Below the pieces are notes generated by a model, which was not told where the DNA came from, ran no database searches, and saw only the letters and a program-made list of their open reading frames with translations. The position numbers and the translations under genes were made by a program. Of a stretch of DNA of 28,057 bases, positions 21,207-27,536 are shown one piece after another. Every line of letters begins with the position of its first letter. Positions within the stretch are counted from its first letter, which is position 1. Source of the stretch: a virus; IMG/VR virus record IMGVR_UViG_3300032322_000650, positions 1-28,057 of that record; one strand, 5' to 3'.

Positions 21207-21216
21207 GTCCTATAAT
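21187..21216 (+). promoter_or_regulatory. Consensus sigma70 promoter of the HNH cassette
   Basis: The -35 box TTGACA (21187-21192) and the -10 box TATAAT (21211-21216) are both perfect, with an 18-base spacer. The -35 box is inside the terminator hairpin. The expected start is near 21223, just before the AAGGAG ribosome binding site of the HNH gene. Confidence 0.8.
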
Positions 21217-21243
21217 TTCCTGTGTCATAACTAAGGAGATCAA

Positions 21244-21846
21244 ATGGACACCACAAACCTACCCAAAACCCGAAAAGAAGCCCAAGACAAAGGCGCTAAA
21301 TACTACTTCACGGGAGAGCCCTGCAAGCACGGCCATATAGCCCCCCGCAAAACAAAAGGTGTATGTATTGAGTGCCTAAAGGTTGAATGGGAGAAAGCTA
21401 ACGTCACTCGCGCTGAGTACTTCAAGGCTTATAACCAATCTGATGCAGGTCAACAGGCTAAGCGTAAGTACTATGAAGCCAATAAAGAAGCAGTAATTGC
21501 TAGGGCGCAAGCACGGACAGATGAGGATAAACGGCGGTATAAGAAGACCCACAAGGTTAATAACCCCGACATGTATAAAGAGATGACTAGCCTTAGAAGG
21601 CGTAGGTTTAGAGACGCTACTCCTAAATGGCTTACTGCAACTCACAAGATGGAGATAAGACTTAAGTACCGCCTTGCAATTGAGTTAAGTAGGATTACTG
21701 GAGAGCGACACGCAGTTGACCATATCATCCCCCTCGTTAATGATTTTGTATGTGGGTTACACGTACCTTGGAATCTTCAAGTGCTGACGCAAAAAGATAA
21801 TCTTGCTAAATACAATCACCTTATTGACACAACTTCCACAACCTGA
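21244..21846 (+). CDS. HNH endonuclease (probable homing endonuclease)
   Basis: This 200-residue protein has an N-terminal zinc-binding region (C27, H29/H31, C41, C44), a basic helical middle (KRKYYEANKEAVIARAQART), and a C-terminal HNH nuclease. The nuclease motif reads HAVDHIIPL (D159, H160), then GLHVPWNLQVL (H173, N177), then KDNLAKYNH (N186). It is a free-standing nuclease inserted between structural genes, with its own promoter, terminator boundary and strong AAGGAGATCAA ribosome binding site, the usual picture of a mobile homing cassette. No intron is apparent, because the genes on both sides look complete. Confidence 0.93.
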   Translation: MDTTNLPKTRKEAQDKGAKYYFTGEPCKHGHIAPRKTKGVCIECLKVEWEKANVTRAEYFKAYNQSDAGQQAKRKYYEANKEAVIARAQARTDEDKRRYKKTHKVNNPDMYKEMTSLRRRRFRDATPKWLTATHKMEIRLKYRLAIELSRITGERHAVDHIIPLVNDFVCGLHVPWNLQVLTQKDNLAKYNHLIDTTSTT

Positions 21847-21860
21847 TATAAACCGTTTAT

Positions 21861-21925
21861 CTGGGAAACCAGCTTGCTAAACTGTCCCAGCAGACGATGC
21901 ACCGATTAGCAAGCGACTTGTGCAT
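21861..21925 (+). other. Interlocking inverted repeats, candidate RNA structure
   Basis: CTGGGA (21861-21866) pairs with TCCCAG (21885-21890). GCTTGCTAA (21872-21880) pairs with TTAGCAAGC (21906-21914). ATGCAC (21897-21902) pairs with GTGCAT (21920-21925). The helices interlock in the order expected for chained pseudoknots. An alternative CTGG-GAAA-CCAG tetraloop hairpin uses the first strand. The whole set lies in the leader of the next structural gene. Confidence 0.5.
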
Positions 21926-21936
21926 AAGGAATTATC

Positions 21937-22437
21937 ATGGCAGTTTCAACAACCCAATCGATTTGGCGATCTGGTGGTGGCGATACTACGCGCACCGCAT
22001 ACTGTGGCACCGGACTTATGGTCGCTCAGTTTTATTTTGATCCCACCGCTGCTGATACGACAGCAGTTCAAGTTTCTTCCGCTAATACCGCCCCAGTAAT
22101 TCTTCCTGCTGGCGCAGTTGTTGTTCAAGTCAACATCAACGCTGCTGGTACAGGTGGAACAACGCCTACCTTTGACATGGGCTGGATTGGTTATTCGGAT
22201 ACTTCTGCTTCTGACCCCAACGGTTTGATCGCTGCTGGTGACGCTGATGCAGGTAAGCAAGTATTTGATTGGTCTACGGCTACCGCAGGTGACGACATGG
22301 GTGTGGTTATGTCCGCTACCCAGATGGTCAAGATCACTGCTGGCGCTACGACAGGCGACGCTCCTACGGGTGGTACGGCTTCTGGTCAAATCCTGTATTA
22401 CGTTACTGATCCGTTCCTCGGCCAGCAAAACGTCTAA
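21937..22437 (+). CDS. Structural protein, beta-rich
   Basis: This 166-residue protein (MAVSTTQSIWRSGGGDTTRT...) is rich in Gly, Ala, Thr and Asp and appears all-beta, with a C-terminal GQILYYVTDPF strand. AAGGAATTATC precedes the ATG. It is positioned after the capsid block, so it is probably a head decoration or virion surface protein. No specific family is recognised. Confidence 0.75.
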   Translation: MAVSTTQSIWRSGGGDTTRTAYCGTGLMVAQFYFDPTAADTTAVQVSSANTAPVILPAGAVVVQVNINAAGTGGTTPTFDMGWIGYSDTSASDPNGLIAAGDADAGKQVFDWSTATAGDDMGVVMSATQMVKITAGATTGDAPTGGTASGQILYYVTDPFLGQQNV

Positions 22438-22452
22438 TGACGGAGGCCAATT

Positions 22453-22731
22453 ATGGCTATGCAAACAGACGTTCAAGCGATTTCGCTAGCGGCTTCTGGC
22501 GACATTAGTGCGTACCCAACGCGTGTTCGTGGGTTGGTTGTCGAGCCGGGAGGTTCTGCGGGCAGTGTAATTATTAAAGATGGTGGGTCAAGCGGTACTA
22601 CACTCTTTACGATTAACACAATTGCCGGTGGTGAGACATTTAATGTCTTTATTCCTGCTCAAGGGGTCCGCTGCGAAACGAGCGCGTACGCTACGCTGTC
22701 TAACGCTAAGGTCACGGTGTTCTATGGCTAA
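22453..22731 (+). CDS. Small beta-rich virion protein
   Basis: This 92-residue protein has the pattern RVRGLVVEPGGSAGSVIIKD, then TTLFTINTIAGGE, then a C-terminal ATLSNAKVTVFY strand. Short all-beta proteins of this form occur widely next to capsid genes in uncultured phages. The ribosome binding site GGAGG lies 6 bases before the ATG. The role is unknown, probably a minor capsid or decoration subunit. Confidence 0.8.
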   Translation: MAMQTDVQAISLAASGDISAYPTRVRGLVVEPGGSAGSVIIKDGGSSGTTLFTINTIAGGETFNVFIPAQGVRCETSAYATLSNAKVTVFYG

Positions 22732-22978
22732 GTCTCCTGCTTGGCAGCGTAAGGAAGGCAAAAACCCCAAGGGCGGTCTTAATGCTAAAGGTCGTGCCTC
22801 TTACAATGCTGCAAATCCCGGCAAGCCTGGGTTGAAACCTCCACAACCAGAAGGCGGGTCTCGCCGGGATTCTTTTTGTGCTCGGATGAAAGGCATGAAA
22901 AAGAAGCTAACTTCTGCCAAAACCGCTAACGATCCAAACAGCCGGATCAATAAAAGTTTAAGGGCATGGAAGTGCTAA
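22724..22978 (+). CDS. Small basic phage protein (DUF6321-like)
   Basis: This 84-residue, very basic protein begins MAKSPAWQRKEGKNPKGGLN and ends RINKSLRAWKC. The SPAWQRKEGKNPKGGLNAKG block is characteristic of a small conserved phage family that I recall as DUF6321. The number should be checked. It overlaps the upstream gene by 8 bases. It may bind DNA or other virion components. The role is not established. Confidence 0.85.
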   Translation: MAKSPAWQRKEGKNPKGGLNAKGRASYNAANPGKPGLKPPQPEGGSRRDSFCARMKGMKKKLTSAKTANDPNSRINKSLRAWKC

Positions 22979-23230
22979 ATGGAAACAAGTACGCTTGTTT
23001 GGAATTTGATTACGTCGTTTTTCGTGGCACTTGTGATGTTTATGCTTAAACATGCCTCTGATGAACAAAAACGTATTCAGATCCTGCTGAACAAAACGAG
23101 GGAGGAAATCGCTCGTGACCACATCACTCGTGCAGAAGTTCGTGCGGATCTTGAGAAGATTATGGAACGCTTTGATTCGGGTTTTGAAAGACTTGAAGCA
23201 AAGATTGACCAGCTTGCTAAGAAGGCATAA
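22979..23230 (+). CDS. Membrane-anchored coiled-coil protein
   Basis: This 83-residue protein has one N-terminal transmembrane helix (about residues 7-24, VWNLITSFFVALVMFMLK). A long charged coiled coil follows (IARDHITRAEVRADLEKIME and on). The ATG follows the upstream stop directly (TAAATG). The topology resembles inner-membrane spanin or haemolysin-like (XhlA-type) phage proteins, but those families are not matched in sequence, and no endolysin is seen nearby in this window. Lysis or DNA-ejection roles are possible. Confidence 0.75.
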   Translation: METSTLVWNLITSFFVALVMFMLKHASDEQKRIQILLNKTREEIARDHITRAEVRADLEKIMERFDSGFERLEAKIDQLAKKA

Positions 23231-23232
23231 AG

Positions 23233-23526
23233 ATGCCAGCAGTCAGCGAGAAGCAGAGAAGGTTTATGGAAGCAGTAGCGAACAATCCGAAGTTCGCAAA
23301 GAAAGTTGGTGTCCCTCAATCTGTTGGTAAGGAGTTTACTGGTATGAAAAAGATGAACATGGGCGGCATGGCCGCAAGCAAGATGGGTGCTGTTAAGACT
23401 GCTGCCCCAAGTCGTGACGGTGTTGCTACCAAAGGTAAAACCAAAGGCAAGCAGATCAAGATGGCTGGTGGTGGAAAAATGCCTGCTATGAAAAAGGGCG
23501 GGTATATGAAAGGCGGGAGCTGCTAA
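23233..23526 (+). CDS. Small basic protein with GK-rich tail (DUF3008-like start)
   Basis: This 97-residue protein begins MPAVSEKQRRFMEAVANNPK, like the N-terminus of DUF3008 proteins. Low-complexity Met/Lys/Gly segments follow (KMPAMKKGGYMKGGSC). It is one of six small basic genes in this part of the late operon. The role is unknown, and packaging within the virion or nucleic-acid binding is a reasonable guess. Confidence 0.75.
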   Translation: MPAVSEKQRRFMEAVANNPKFAKKVGVPQSVGKEFTGMKKMNMGGMAASKMGAVKTAAPSRDGVATKGKTKGKQIKMAGGGKMPAMKKGGYMKGGSC

Positions 23527-23530
23527 ATTG

Positions 23531-23803
23531 ATGCCCTCTCGCGGAATGGGGGCGATCTCGCCCTCTAAAATGCCCACTGCCAAGCGTAAAGCTCGGCGGG
23601 ATGATACTGATTTTGATCAGTACGCTGAAGGTGGCAAAGTTAATGCAGCAGGTAATTACACCAAACCTGGGTTACGCAAAAAGATCGTATCTCAAGTTAA
23701 AGCTGCTGCAACGCATGGCACAGGCGCAGGGCAATGGTCCGCGAGAAAAGCACAGCTAGTAGCTAAGAAGTACAAAGAAGCTGGTGGGGGCTACAGAGAT
23801 TGA
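23531..23803 (+). CDS. Small basic phage protein
   Basis: This protein of about 90 residues has a central YAEGGKVNAAGNYTKPGLRK block and a C-terminal GQWSARKAQLVAKKYKEAGG block. This conserved ending is seen in many aquatic phage proteins of unknown function. The ATG at 23531 is preferred over the TTG at 23528. Very basic throughout apart from one acidic patch. Confidence 0.8.
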   Translation: MPSRGMGAISPSKMPTAKRKARRDDTDFDQYAEGGKVNAAGNYTKPGLRKKIVSQVKAAATHGTGAGQWSARKAQLVAKKYKEAGGGYRD

Positions 23804-24033
23804 AAGCTCCGCAAAAGTCGCTGAAGGATTGGGGCGATCAGAAATGGCGAACCAAAAGTGGTAAACCGTCTAGCAAAACTGGCGAACGATACCTCCCGTC
23901 GGCGGCAATTAATGCTCTTAGCCCTGCTGAATACGCAGCAACAACTAAGGCAAAGCGAGCTGGAAAAAGTGCAGGTAAGCAGTTCGTTAAACAACCGGCA
24001 AAAATTGCCGCTAAGACTGCGAGATATAGATGA
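23800..24033 (+). CDS. Small basic phage protein (DUF5872-like)
   Basis: This 77-residue protein starts at a TTG overlapping the upstream stop (TTGA). The blocks SLKDWGDQKWRTKSGKPS, GERYLPSAAINALSPAEYAA and KQFVKQPAKIAAKTARYR are characteristic of a conserved family that I recall as DUF5872. Its function is unknown. No ATG is available in this frame near the start, so the TTG is likely real. Confidence 0.85.
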   Translation: MKAPQKSLKDWGDQKWRTKSGKPSSKTGERYLPSAAINALSPAEYAATTKAKRAGKSAGKQFVKQPAKIAAKTARYR

Positions 24034-24794
24034 CCACTAGCGGCTCAACCGACTTTAATCTTGAGTTCACCGACATAGCTGAAGAAGCGTTCGAGCGAGC
24101 TGGGCGTGAAATGCGCTCAGGCTATGACTTGCGTACGGCTCGTCGGTCTATGAACCTCTTGACGATAGAGTGGGCGAATCGTGGCATCAATATGTGGACG
24201 ATTGAGCAGGGCACGAAGAATTTGGTACAGGGCACTGCGACGTACGATTTACCGGACGACACCATTGATTTGCTTGAGCACGTTATAAGAACGGGAGCTG
24301 GAAATGCCTCTACCCAATCTGACCTCACGCTTACCCGGATTAGTGTATCCACCTACGCCACAATCCCAAACAAATTGGCTCAAGCACGACCGATACAGAT
24401 TTACATCAGCCGCAATTCCGGTGCCACGTACCCCGCAACCAGCAGTTATTCTCCAAGTGCAACAGCCTACCCCCAGTTCACAGTCTGGCCTGTACCTGAC
24501 CAAGGCACAGAAGCCTCTCCGTATTACCAAGTAGTCTATTGGCGGATGCGCCGCATCCAAAATGCGGGAGATGGTATTCAGACTCCTGATATGCCGTTTC
24601 GATTCTTGCCTTGCATTACCGCAGGGTTGGCGTACTACATCGCCCAAAAGATTCCAGAGGGTATGGAACGTATCCAGATGTTGAAAGCTTCTTATGAAGA
24701 GCAGTGGAACTTTGCCGCTGGTGAAGATCGTGAAAAGGCTGCTGTACGGTTTGTTCCTCGTCGGATGTATCTGGGGAATACTGGGAGCTTCTGA
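24030..24794 (+). CDS. Head-to-tail connector or tail tube-type protein
   Basis: This 254-residue protein resembles the phage adaptor/stopper group (P22 gp4-like and podoviral tubular proteins). It has an N-terminal helical part (EEAFERAGREMRSGYDLRTA, then ARRSMNLLTIEWANRGINMW), a beta part (TYDLPDDTIDLLEHVIRTG, later YPQFTVWPVPD), and a C-terminal helical bundle (AYYIAQKIPEGMERIQMLKA). Such proteins attach below the portal and seal the head. It overlaps the upstream gene by 4 bases (ATGA). Confidence 0.8.
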   Translation: MTTSGSTDFNLEFTDIAEEAFERAGREMRSGYDLRTARRSMNLLTIEWANRGINMWTIEQGTKNLVQGTATYDLPDDTIDLLEHVIRTGAGNASTQSDLTLTRISVSTYATIPNKLAQARPIQIYISRNSGATYPATSSYSPSATAYPQFTVWPVPDQGTEASPYYQVVYWRMRRIQNAGDGIQTPDMPFRFLPCITAGLAYYIAQKIPEGMERIQMLKASYEEQWNFAAGEDREKAAVRFVPRRMYLGNTGSF

Positions 24795-25222
24795 TGCCTA
24801 ATCAGTTTGCAGCGGGTAAATATGCCATTGCTCAGTGCGATAGGTGTAACTTTCGCTTCAAACTAAAGCAGTTAAAAAGCTTGGTGATTAAGACCAAGAA
24901 CGTCAATATTCTTGTTTGCCCTGAGTGTTGGGAACCTGATCAGCCACAGCTTCAACTTGGTATGTACCCTGTGTATGACCCACAGGCTATTCGTAATCCC
25001 CGTGTAGACTCTAATTCGTACTATCAATCGGGGTTAAATGGGCTACAAATTGAACCTGTAAACGATGATTCAAGCCAAGACGAAAACGGGGTTCCATTAG
25101 GTGGTAGTCGCGTTATACAATGGGGTTGGTATCCTGTTGGCGGGGCAAGATGGTTCGATACGGGTTTAACGCCAAACGATTTAATCGGTGTTGGCGAGGT
25201 AAACTCGGTGACAGTTTCTTAG
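24794..25222 (+). CDS. Zinc-ribbon phage protein
   Basis: This 142-residue protein has an N-terminal zinc ribbon (C15-x2-C18 and C42-x2-C45, CDRC and CPEC). A Pro/Asn-rich second half carries no recognised domain. Its start overlaps the connector gene's stop (TGATG). Small zinc-ribbon proteins at this position are known in uncultured phages, and their role in the head-tail region is unclear. Confidence 0.8.
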   Translation: MPNQFAAGKYAIAQCDRCNFRFKLKQLKSLVIKTKNVNILVCPECWEPDQPQLQLGMYPVYDPQAIRNPRVDSNSYYQSGLNGLQIEPVNDDSSQDENGVPLGGSRVIQWGWYPVGGARWFDTGLTPNDLIGVGEVNSVTVS

Positions 25223-25231
25223 GAGTTCATG

Positions 25232-25411
25232 ATGGATAAAGCAGATCTTAAGCAAGACAAAAAGATGATTGCTGGTGCAGTGCACAAGCACGAGAAAGCT
25301 AAGCACAAAGGCCAGCCTCTGACCAAGCTCAAAAAGGGCGGTCCTACGGGTGAAATGATGCGTAAAATGGGCCGTAATTTAGCTCGTGTCGCTAACCAAA
25401 GAGGTCGATAA
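25232..25411 (+). CDS. Small basic protein
   Basis: This 59-residue lysine-rich protein starts MDKADLKQDKKMIAGAVHKH and ends MGRNLARVANQRGR. The ATG at 25232 is 6 bases from AGGAG, better spaced than the ATG at 25229. It overlaps the next gene by one base. It is probably a nucleic-acid or virion-packaged small protein. The function is unknown. Confidence 0.75.
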   Translation: MDKADLKQDKKMIAGAVHKHEKAKHKGQPLTKLKKGGPTGEMMRKMGRNLARVANQRGR

Positions 25412-25674
25412 TGGCTAAATATAGCCATAAAATCGGTGGTAAAGAGGTCGGTCAAGCCTCTACTTATGCGGAGCCACACACCATGCAAGGCAAAAAGACT
25501 AAAGCTGAAGCTAACCCCGGCAAGCGTATGAACGAAGACGCTATTCAACGTGATTGGCAACCGCTTGATGGTGTCGGGATTGGTAGCAACAAAGACGTTA
25601 AAACCTCTGGCATCAAGATGCGTGGTGCTGGTGCGGCTATTAAAGGTACGATGAGTCGGGGTCCGATGGCGTGA
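25411..25674 (+). CDS. Small basic protein
   Basis: This 87-residue protein (MAKYSHKIGGKEVGQASTYA...) is basic, has no clear hydrophobic core, and ends in Gly/Ala/Met-rich sequence. It is part of the chain of small basic genes and overlaps the next gene, whose GTG start lies across its stop (GTGA). No family is recognised. Confidence 0.7.
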   Translation: MAKYSHKIGGKEVGQASTYAEPHTMQGKKTKAEANPGKRMNEDAIQRDWQPLDGVGIGSNKDVKTSGIKMRGAGAAIKGTMSRGPMA

Positions 25675-26378
25675 ATTACACGGAGTTAAAAAAGGCGATC
25701 CGAGGGTATGTCGAAAACGACTTCCCGACGATTAATCTGACGGACTCAAGTACGGTCTGGAGTTCTGACGATCAGCTTGCGACTTTTGTTCAGCAGGCTG
25801 AACAGCGTATTTATAACTTCATACAGTTTCCGTCGTTGCGTAAAAATATGACGGGATTGATGGTTGCAAATAACCGTTACCTTTCTTGCCCTGACGATTT
25901 TCTCGCGCCATATAGCATGGCAGTCATTGATACAAACGGAAGGTACCACTACCTGCTTAATAAAGACGTTAACTTTATTCGGGAAGCCTATCCCATACCC
26001 ACAGGCTCAGGAAACACAGGGCGCCCTAGACATTACGCAATATTTGGACCAAAAACGTCTGGTTCAACAATAACTAATGAATTGAGTTTTCTTCTTGGAC
26101 CAACCCCAGATTACGGGTATCAAGTGGAGTTACATTTTTATTATTATCCAGAATCTATTGTGACTGCTGGGACGACTTGGCTTAGTGAGAATTTTGATTC
26201 TGTTTTACTCTATGGCGCACTGCGCGAAGGTTACTTCTTCATTAAAGCTGACCCAGATATGATGGCTGCTGTGCAGTCAAAATACGATGAAGCAATTGCT
26301 CTTGCTAAACGTCTTGGTGATGGTATGGAGCGTCAAGATGCTTATAGGTCTGGACAAGTTCGTTATCCGGTAAAGTGA
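25671..26378 (+). CDS. Phage adaptor protein (second connector-type protein)
   Basis: This 235-residue protein starts at GTG in a GTGA overlap. The N-terminal helical part (YTELKKAIRGYVENDFPTIN, then FVQQAEQRIYNFIQFPSLRK) and beta region (NRYLSCPDDFLAPYSMAVID, later VELHFYYYPES) are followed by a C-terminal helical region (YGALREGYFFIKADPDMMAA). These match the layout of the phage adaptor proteins that join portal to tail. It is related in layout, not obviously in sequence, to the 254-residue gene upstream. Confidence 0.85.
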   Translation: MNYTELKKAIRGYVENDFPTINLTDSSTVWSSDDQLATFVQQAEQRIYNFIQFPSLRKNMTGLMVANNRYLSCPDDFLAPYSMAVIDTNGRYHYLLNKDVNFIREAYPIPTGSGNTGRPRHYAIFGPKTSGSTITNELSFLLGPTPDYGYQVELHFYYYPESIVTAGTTWLSENFDSVLLYGALREGYFFIKADPDMMAAVQSKYDEAIALAKRLGDGMERQDAYRSGQVRYPVK

Positions 26379-26379
26379 T

Positions 26380-26814
26380 ATGGCAATTGTTCAAACAATG
26401 TGCACAAGTTTTAAGGCAGAAGTTGCTCAAGGCCTGCATAACTTTACAAGGAGCACTGGCGATGTATTTAAACTTGCTTTGTACGTCGCAACTGCCACCC
26501 TCGGTGCAGATACCACTGAATACAACGTGCTTACTCCGGGTCAGGCGAGTGGAACCAATTACACCGCTGGTGGGATTGCACTTACAAACATCACGCCTCT
26601 TGCAGCCAACAGTACAGGCTATTGGTCTTTCGACGACGTCACCTTTTCAAACGTTACTCTTACGTGCGCTGGGGCGTTGATCTACAATTCAACTAATGGT
26701 AATCGTGCCGTTTGTGTTTTAAATTTTGGGCAGACAATCACAAAGACTGCCGCTAACCTAGTAATCACTTTTCCGCCTATGGGCGCTACAGATTCTGTGC
26801 TAAGGATAGCTTAA
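26380..26814 (+). CDS. Virion protein, paralogue of the gene at 27014
   Basis: This 144-residue beta-rich protein begins MAIVQTMCTSFKAEVAQGLH. It shares a set of motifs with the protein encoded at 27014-27508: MCTSF near the start, HNF, DVFK/DTFK.ALY.A.ATL, SGTNYTAGG, a YW near the middle, and a LIYNS block near the C-terminus. Lacks catalytic motifs. Probably a tail or fibre-associated subunit. The paralogue pair flanks one small gene. Confidence 0.8.
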   Translation: MAIVQTMCTSFKAEVAQGLHNFTRSTGDVFKLALYVATATLGADTTEYNVLTPGQASGTNYTAGGIALTNITPLAANSTGYWSFDDVTFSNVTLTCAGALIYNSTNGNRAVCVLNFGQTITKTAANLVITFPPMGATDSVLRIA

Positions 26815-27002
26815 TGATTACAACAACCAAAGGTCTCATGGACGAGTCTCTTCTTGAGAAGAAAGAAGGGGTGTTGGATAATGATAACGAACACACGAAG
26901 TGGGTGGAGTATTGGCTTGATGGGGAGCTTGTACACCGCTCGGTACATGTGCATTTGAAGAAATCCCCGCCGTTGTTTGCTGAAGCGGCATCTATCGGAT
27001 AA
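26814..27002 (+). CDS. Small unknown protein between two paralogues
   Basis: This 62-residue acidic protein (MITTTKGLMDESLLEKKEGV...) has a WVEYWLDGELVHRSVHVHLK block. Its start overlaps the upstream stop (TAATG). It has no domain I recognise. The coupled start and the conserved-looking WVEYWLDGE segment suggest a real gene. Confidence 0.7.
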   Translation: MITTTKGLMDESLLEKKEGVLDNDNEHTKWVEYWLDGELVHRSVHVHLKKSPPLFAEAASIG

Positions 27003-27013
27003 AGGAGTTTATT

Positions 27014-27508
27014 GTGGCAAATACACAATCCATGTGTACCTCTTTTATGGGTGAGCTTTTAACGGCGACTCATAATTTTGGCACCGCCCCCTTACGGGCA
27101 GCGACAACGGCTGATACGTTTAAGGCAGCTTTATATTTAGCTTCTGCAACGCTTAATGCGTCAACGACGGCGTATACAACTACAGGCGAAGTATCGTCGA
27201 GTGGGACTAACTACACCGCAGGAGGAGCAACAGTCACTAATGCAACTGCTCCAACATCAACCAATGCTTCTGCCACAGCAGGTACTGCGTACTGGACACC
27301 CTCTGCTTCGATAACCTATGGAACCTCGGGCAGTCCTGTGACATTAACCACGGCTTTTGATTGTGTATTGATTTATAACAGTAGTCAATCAAACAAAGCG
27401 GTTAGTGTTCACACGTTTGGATCGCAGACGGTAACAGCGGGAATTTTCACGCTGACGATGCCTTCAAATACGACGAGCACAGCACTGTTGCGTTTAGCAA
27501 CTACCTGA
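27014..27508 (+). CDS. Virion protein, paralogue of the gene at 26380
   Basis: This 164-residue beta-rich protein begins with GTG behind AAGGAG (7-base spacing). It has the shared MCTSF, HNF, ADTFKAALYLASATL, SGTNYTAGG, YW and LIYNSS motifs in the same order as its paralogue. It also has a Thr/Ala-rich insertion (ATAPTSTNASATAGT) that accounts for the extra length. It is probably a structural tail component. Confidence 0.82.
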   Translation: MANTQSMCTSFMGELLTATHNFGTAPLRAATTADTFKAALYLASATLNASTTAYTTTGEVSSSGTNYTAGGATVTNATAPTSTNASATAGTAYWTPSASITYGTSGSPVTLTTAFDCVLIYNSSQSNKAVSVHTFGSQTVTAGIFTLTMPSNTTSTALLRLATT

Positions 27509-27514
27509 CCGGAG

Positions 27515-27531
27515 AGCGGGTTTCCCGCTTT
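27515..27531 (+). terminator. Weak terminator-like hairpin
   Basis: AGCGGG-TTT-CCCGCT forms a 6-bp stem with a 3-base loop, followed by only two T. It lies between the stop at 27508 and the next start, so it may be a weak terminator or processing hairpin. Confidence 0.5.
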
Positions 27532-27536
27532 AAGCC

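Noticed and set aside
21157-21936. Group I intron carrying the HNH gene
   Set aside because: The capsid gene ends normally before the cassette and the next gene starts normally after it. No split coding sequence or complete intron core was seen.
22979-23230. Firm call as spanin or holin
   Set aside because: One transmembrane helix plus a coiled coil fits the topology, but there is no sequence signature and no endolysin beside it.
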